From Oncomelania hupensis (Eukaryota > Mollusca > Gastropoda > Littorinimorpha > Pomatiopsidae), in the NCBI GenBank assembly GCA_036898135.1, contig CM072519.1, forward strand, positions 38,739,091 to 38,803,090: a stretch of 64,000 bases of DNA, written 5' to 3'. Below the pieces are notes generated by a model. The model was not told the DNA's origin, made no database searches, and saw only the letters and a program-made list of their open reading frames with translations. This document shows positions 55,801 to 63,100 of this stretch, in pieces; positions within the stretch are counted from its first letter, which is position 1, and each line of letters starts with the position of its first letter. The position numbers were made by a program, and so were the translations under genes.

Positions 55801-57160
55801 CCTGGAAGTCTTGGAAGTACAGGTGCGGCAATAACTGAGGGTTGTGGAGAAAGCGATCTAGGCTGGACTACTGGCTGGATAGCAACAGGCATAGTTGCTG
55901 GCTGGGCAGTAACAGGCAGCTGTACTGCGGTGTTCAGAACAGAATGCACTTGAACGTTCGGCTGAGGGACGATTGGTGGTTTAGCTTTGTAGAAGGCTTG
56001 ATGTGCCAGCGGATTCTTCTGAACAAACCATTTCCAGTGTCCACCATGTAGGATTGGAGGTCAGACTATTGAAAAACAACAGCAGGATTTCCCCAATATT
56101 TATCTTGAAGGAGATTCTGGAGGACCACTTCACCAGGACGGAGTGGACGAAGTGTAGACGTACCGTGACGTTTGTCATAGTGAACTTTGTTGGCATGCTT
56201 TTGCTTACTGTCACGGACAGCAATGGCTTCTTTGTAGATCAAGTGAGGCTCAAGGTTTTGAGGGAACACAGGAAGAGTTGTGTGAAAGGGACTGTGACGA
56301 CACGAGTTTCAGCATTAACAGAGAGAGCTATATTTTGTGCGAAGTTGCACCTCTCTACTGTGTAGTGTACATAGATAGCTTGACCGTTTTCTTTATTGCG
56401 TACGAAAGAATGCAATAGCTGTAAGTCCACATGCGTAACATAGTAAATAGGGGTATGTAGAATAAGAAGAGGGGTACTGAACGTGAACTCGACCAGTTTA
56501 CCTGTGGCCTGGGTTGCGTTTAGTAAGGCAGAGTCGATTTGGTGCTTTTTGCGTGAGGTCAGCTTTAGTTGGAGAAGTAACCTTGTGTGTCAAACGAGTA
56601 GTAGGTTTTTCTTTTCCAAAAGGGTGCTGTAATCGTTGTTTCGAACCACCCAAGGTCTTACGCCCTCGTCGGGGTAAGAATGCCTAAAGACTGTAAAGGA
56701 GGAAAAGTAATTGCCATTTATTGGAGATAAATGTAGGATTCTTTCCTAAGGTTGTGTAGTCCTCTATTGGGCACCTGCCGAGGCTCAAGGTCTTTTGAAG
56801 AATTGAGATGTCCTTATTATTGTGAGAATAACTAGCATATAGCCAGAAACGAAATTAACTCTCAGGACTAACCAGTGTGTGTAACTGTGTTGTGTTGTTT
56901 CTGTGTTGGGGAGGTGTGTCACAGGCCGAGACCTAAACGGTGAGTAAAACCCTGTAATTCACTTTCTAAGTGGCGAGCGCTCCGAGACTGCGTACGCGAA
57001 TGAATGATGGTGAATGAGGGGGAAAGGGATGTATTTTGATGAATAATGATTTATTGATTTTGTATAATTTTCATATGATTTTCTTATTATATACATGAAT
57101 GGGAAATGTCGTTGCTGTTGTTGCTAAGTGGGTCAAAGGTGACGATCAAGAATGCATGTT

Positions 57161-57192
<32 letters not shown>

Positions 57193-60100
57193 ATGTATGT
57201 AAGGGGAGAGAGATAATTGTACTAGGCTGGAGAGAAGTGGAGAAGGTGATGGATATGAGGAGAGCATGTTTATATTATAGTACGATAAAATAGTATGGAT
57301 GAAGGGAGATAATCGTGATGTATTTATAACAGTTGAGAGGGATGGTGAGGATGAGGATGAGGATGGAATGAATTAGGACTGTGTGATTGAAGTGTGGTCA
57401 TAATGATTATGTATATTTATATAAATGACTGTGCTTATGAAGAGATTAATTATTAGTATCAAGAGTTGCATTATATTATTGAAACGTATGCATAGCATCA
57501 TGTACTATTATCATTGTTGTTATGCATAACCAGGTCAAGAAGGCGGAAGGCGTATTATGATATGTAGTATTTGAGTTTTGTAGGCAGACTGTTAAGACTA
57601 TATATTTGCTTACAGGTTTGGGCTGTATTATACTGTGTTGATACCTCGCTGATTTAGCTGTTTCTTCATTACGCCGTTACCTTCGTGCTAGAGGTGCATC
57701 TGAGCTGTACCCTTTGCCTCTACAGCTGGGAAGTGAGGACGTTGATTCCGCCACCATCGCCTCGTCTTGCTTCGGGACCGTGGGCGTCGCCATTTACTAC
57801 AGGAACTCCACGCACCACACCCGCGCACACACAGACTTGCACAACACGCACATAAAAACATACTTCATTTAGTTAATGTATTTTCATCCATCATATTGAG
57901 TGAATAACTGCTTAGCTCTTACTGAGCTTAGAACAAATGACATTTTGAACAGTGCTTCTGATCTGCAAGCTAGCTTGGACAGTAGTTTGAATATAAAAGA
58001 TTTTCAGCTCCATTTCTTTATCTGAATTTATAGTATTTTGCATTGATTGTTTATTTATACTTTGTTGTACATTATTGTGGAAAACCTGTTGTTTAGTTCT
58101 GTTTTGGTTAAACAAGGGAGGTAATTGTTAGTTAATACTGGGATGGGGGTCTTGATAGGGGTGGAGGGTGGTTTAGTGCCCCATTGTCCTGTGTATGTGT
58201 GTCGATTGTTGAATAAAAGTGTGTGATTGTTATTCTGGCATTTGTGTTAGTTTATTTTTGTTTGAGTTTCTATCTCCTCACTCGTTGCTTGAGCTGACGT
58301 CGCAGAACCCGCCCGGGTGACGTGACAGGGACGACTCATTAACAGTTCCGCAGAACTGACATCTTTATGGACAGTAAGAGTAGCTCGATCTATGGGTCAA
58401 GAGAGCTAGAAAGTGGTCTTTCTGGGATAGGATCTTCTTTGCCTCATGAACGGCACGATCTGCTTCTCCGTTGGCTTGAGGAAAGTATGGTTTGCTGATA
58501 ACATGCTGGAAGTTGCACTGCACTGCAAAAAACCTTAAAATCTGTAGCAGTGAACTGATGGCCATTATCAGTGACAAGTATTTCAGGGATACCATGATGA
58601 GTGACGATATCTGTAGTAATTGACAAGGACAAGGTAATGCAAACCTTCATGTTCACATAGGTCAGCAGCCATTCTCTGAAAGGGACGCTCTGGCAGGGGA
58701 GTAGGGCAAAGTGGCTCTTTTGGCTATGATAGCTGGTGTTCTTCACAAAACTGACAGTTTCGCACAACGTGGACAATATCAGACCTGTTTACCCTTACGC
58801 TTTTGGCGTAATTTCATTACGCTTTTCACAATAAATTACGCCATTACGCTTTTTACGATCTTATTACGATTTTAAAAATCACGATATTACTCTTTTTATT
58901 CGCGAAGCTTTCGATCAATATTTTATAAGTTTTATGCGCATTCTCGTGCGCATGTTTATGCTGCGGCGCTAAAATTTGACATTTCGGACTCGGTTTATTG
59001 CGCGGTAACTGGACGTTTTTCAAGTGGTTCAGTACACGACTTATTTGTCCAGTGTTGTCGGCGAAGTTTGTTTTTCGCGATTCGTCTGTGAAATTAAATA
59101 GTTTCCGGTTTCCGGTTTCTTTGTCTTTTTTTCTTCTCCGACGCCAGTCTTCACTCACGATTCAGTAAAAGAGTGTAGAACTGAAAATGAATTCTCCTGC
59201 GAAAAAAAAAAAGTTATCAGTAATGCAAAAATACAGAGTGAATTACGCAGAAACATGGCCAGTTTTTGGCCCATCGGAAAAGAGTGTACATCATGTGCGA
59301 TGCTCAATTTGTGCGAAAGATTTTTTGTGTTCTCATGCCGGGGCATTTGATTGCAAAAAACATGTAGCCAGTGCCTCACATAAAGAAGAAGTTGCCAAGT
59401 CGTCAAAGAATAAGACGAAAGTAGTACCCATAACCGGATTTTTTGTTTCCTATCCGGAGAAACCAAAGGAGAACAAAGAGCTGGCTTTGCAGCGACAAAT
59501 TATTTCTGCTGAAGTGACCATGTGTGAAATTATTGCTGAAATGAATTTGCCAATTGCAACAGCTGATATGATGTCAAGAGCCTTTTCAAGCATGTTTCCA
59601 GACTCGCATGTAGCAAAAGATAAGCTACTTGTATAGGCTATTTGTTGACATATTCTTAGTATAGTCGGCATAAAATAATCTGCCTATGTATGGTAATCTA
59701 CATATGGTTTTTGTTGTTTTAATTTTTTTTTGGTTTTTGTAAGATAAAAACAATACAGCCAGTAGCGCAGGCCTAAACCTTTTTTTCTACAATAGTTAGG
59801 CCTGTAGTCTGTAGCAAAAGGTTAAGACCGCATTATAATTATAATTAGGCCTAGATATTATTTATATAGCCTAATATAATTCCAAAAGACCAGTTATTTA
59901 TAATTAAATTTGTTTTCCTAGGCCTAGCCTATATAAAAATAAATTAAATCTTATTGTTCTTGGGGAATTTGGCTAGATACATGATAATACTAATGCAGTT
60001 TTTGGGCCTAAAATATCCCAGGACTGAGGCTTAACCTTTTAATCCCATTCTCATCCATAGGTGACTTTATTAGGCTACAGTTTTCAGTTTCCATGAAACT

Positions 60101-63100
60101 CTTTTGTGTATGATTAAGTTTCTTTTTGCAAATGGGTCAACAGACCCCGTTGCAATTTTTTTCAAGTTGGTGAATGATACTGCATGGGCGATCGAAAGCG
60201 TCGACGTTAATAATATATTACTCTTTTTTACCCAAGATTACTCTTTTTGGCAAAGCCTATTACTCCAAATTCTTTTAGGGGTAAACAGGTCTGCAATATC
60301 TTTCAAAATACCAGACCACCAAACAGACGAAGTTCGTGGCATTTGTTAATACCAAGATGACCGGCATGGATAGTTTTGAGGATTTCTTCTCGCATCTTGT
60401 CTGGTATAATGATTCTTGATGCTCTGATGAGTAGACCATCTGTGACACTAAGCTCATTTCAAACCGCATGCAATTCTCTCTAACTGCATGGTTGACTTCT
60501 TGGATTGAAGCTGGCCATCCATTTATTGTGTAGGAAATAGCCGCTTGAAGAACTCTGTCTTCACTGGTGTTAACTGCAATTTGTCGTAGCTTTTTGTCTG
60601 AGGTGGGCCATGCCTGATGAACAGAATCTACATAGACTTGGACTTCTTGCTTGTTTCTATGCACTGGGTAGCCACAGTTGCCACACATCTGACTAGTGCC
60701 GTTGCTACCACGTTACGGCCAAGCACCACTACCATGGCTGGAACCATGACCACGAGAACCACGTTGACCTTGACCACCACGACCACCCTGGTATTGTTTG
60801 TTTTAGCCACCACCACTGCTTTTGGGGTGTAAGTTGCTGTGCACTGCATCCAGTACTGCCCGTTTGTTCACCAAGCTGGGACTTGACCTGCTCATACTGC
60901 CTTGCCTGCTGAAGAGTCAAGTCTGGTTGCAGTTGAAGTTGCTCAGACAGCTCACGATCAAGCAGACCAAGAAGTCTTGTCAGGAATCACTGTCGCTTTC
61001 TCAGTAAAACTGGCATGCTCAGCCAAGTCATACAGGGCATGCATGAAAGTTTCTACATTTCACCAGCTGCTTGAGCACATTGGTGAAATCTTGCACGCTC
61101 GTGAATAATGTTGACTCAAGGGTTGAAGTGGTTGTCAAACATGATGATCACATCATCAAAAGTTGTCAGAGGTGGATCAGGAGGATCTGAGTCCTCTTTT
61201 CTGTCTGTTACAATCTTGAAGGTGCTAAAAATTTTCTCTGTCTCATCGCCCATGGCGTAAATGAAAGCACTAACCTGGATATCAAAGCTGTCACCTGAAA
61301 GTTTGGAAGCTGTATCTGAAGAACATTGTCGCCACATCGGCCATGTTTCAGGGTGAGAAAAATCCAAACGTTGAGGTGGTTTGAAAGACATTTTGAATCT
61401 AGCACAAATCTACACAAGAAATGGTGTCAAAGTCCACAGAAGAAGCACCACATTAATCAGAATTCACAGAAACTGTTATAATGTTCCACAAAATGGAAAG
61501 CACTGCAGTAACTGCCATTTGAAATCGAAGCAAGGTCGTTACAACAGTCTGTCAGTGTGCAGAAAGCCAGCATTTATAGATCTAGATCTATTCACTGATC
61601 TGAAAATGTCCTCACATTCCAACAAATTAATATGTTATTTATGACGACATGAACCGGAAGTAGTTTTAGTACCGAAATATACTGAAATACATGCAAATAT
61701 CATTAACACTTATTCTTTGTGAGTGTTATTTAAATTTATTTTCTTATGTTAGTCTTTGCAAAGAGTACATGTATAGTTTCAATTAGATCCACAAGATCAG
61801 CGTTGGTTATAAGGTGATGTTTATTAATGGAAGTTGATGACAAGCTGGCTTTGTTTGACCTGAATAGGCATGATTGTTGTGGTATTGATAGATTTGGTGT
61901 TGCTAATACACAGGCGCCTGTATAGTACTGTTTGTGTTCTCCTACAATCTTGAAACTAGTTTCATTCTTTTTTAGGCAAACCACAAGCCGGAGTCAGGGA
62001 CAATGTGACCAACAGAAAACTTCCGCTGGTAATGTTGTATGACTGTGGGCACATCTTCCAAACCAATATGCTGGACCTGTACATAGACAGAATGACCAAG
62101 ACACTGCCCCTTGCCTCTCCTTTACTCTGTCCGGCCTGCCCAAATCCTATCAGATCTTACAGGTTTGTATATTTAAGAAAAGGAAGTTGTGGGTGGAGGG
62201 GTGAGAGGGATAAAGAGGAAAGAGGACGAGGAGGGAAGCGAATAAGATGAGGAGAAAATGGAGAAGAGAGGAAGAACGATGGGAAGACAGCGAAGTGGAA
62301 AAATAAATGGACAGAATGAATAAAAATTGAGCCTGTAGCAATAGTTTTGTCTGCACCGCGCTATAATTATGATGAGTATGATGGTTTTCTTTCTCTAGAC
62401 ATGACTTTATGAATTTATTTCTGTCTGAAACGCCATTATTTTCATGACGATTACAACTCTAATTATGACTGTGAGACAACAATGACAACGATGATGATGA
62501 CAACTATGCTGATAAAAAGGCGATGAAAATGATGGATGATGATGATGGTGTGTGTGTGTGGTGTTGTTCTAGCACATGGCGATATGCTAGTCTTGTGACG
62601 AGTCGCCATAACCAACTACAAGAAGCGAAAGAGAAGTCCATCAGCTCTACTATCGTTAGCTCAGACACACACTTTCGATATAACCGGATTGCAGTGCAGA
62701 GTAGAGATGTGGACCCCAACCATGCGTTCACCATGAAAAAGATCAAGAAGATGAGAAGCATCATGAAAATGCTGGACTCAGCGACTTGGAACAGTTCTTT
62801 GTAAGCTAACAGTTTGTAATCTATATAAATATGGTGCAAAGAAATTGTAGAGGTCTTGGTAAGCACGGGCAATTCAGTTTCCATTTGGTCTTATATCAGA
62901 CAGATAAAGGTCTATTTCAGTCCTTGTTTTATTCAGTTTAATGTTTTGACTCCTGCCAATTGTCTTATAAATTTAAGGTAACCTTGAGAATTCACACAGA
63001 TTAAATAGATACAAGAATAACTACATAAATAAATCAGAAGCTACACGTATTTACTGCTTAGTTTTGTAAAAAGACATCTTCAACAAGTCCCTGCACCGTT

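Larger units (their letters stand above)
55522..61705 (-). mobile_element. K02A2.6-like Gypsy remnant, internally deleted and twice interrupted
   Basis: Direct repeats of 69 bp (55522-55590 and 61637-61705, three mismatches) bracket the - strand parts of a Gypsy element. These are Gag (61391 to about 60660), a post-RNase H and integrase-start segment (about 60655-60300), an integrase core (about 58776-58333) and an integrase C-terminus (about 56287-55728). Protease, reverse transcriptase and most of RNase H are missing. A solo LTR and a TIR element sit inside the integrase. It is clearly dead. Confidence 0.75.
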
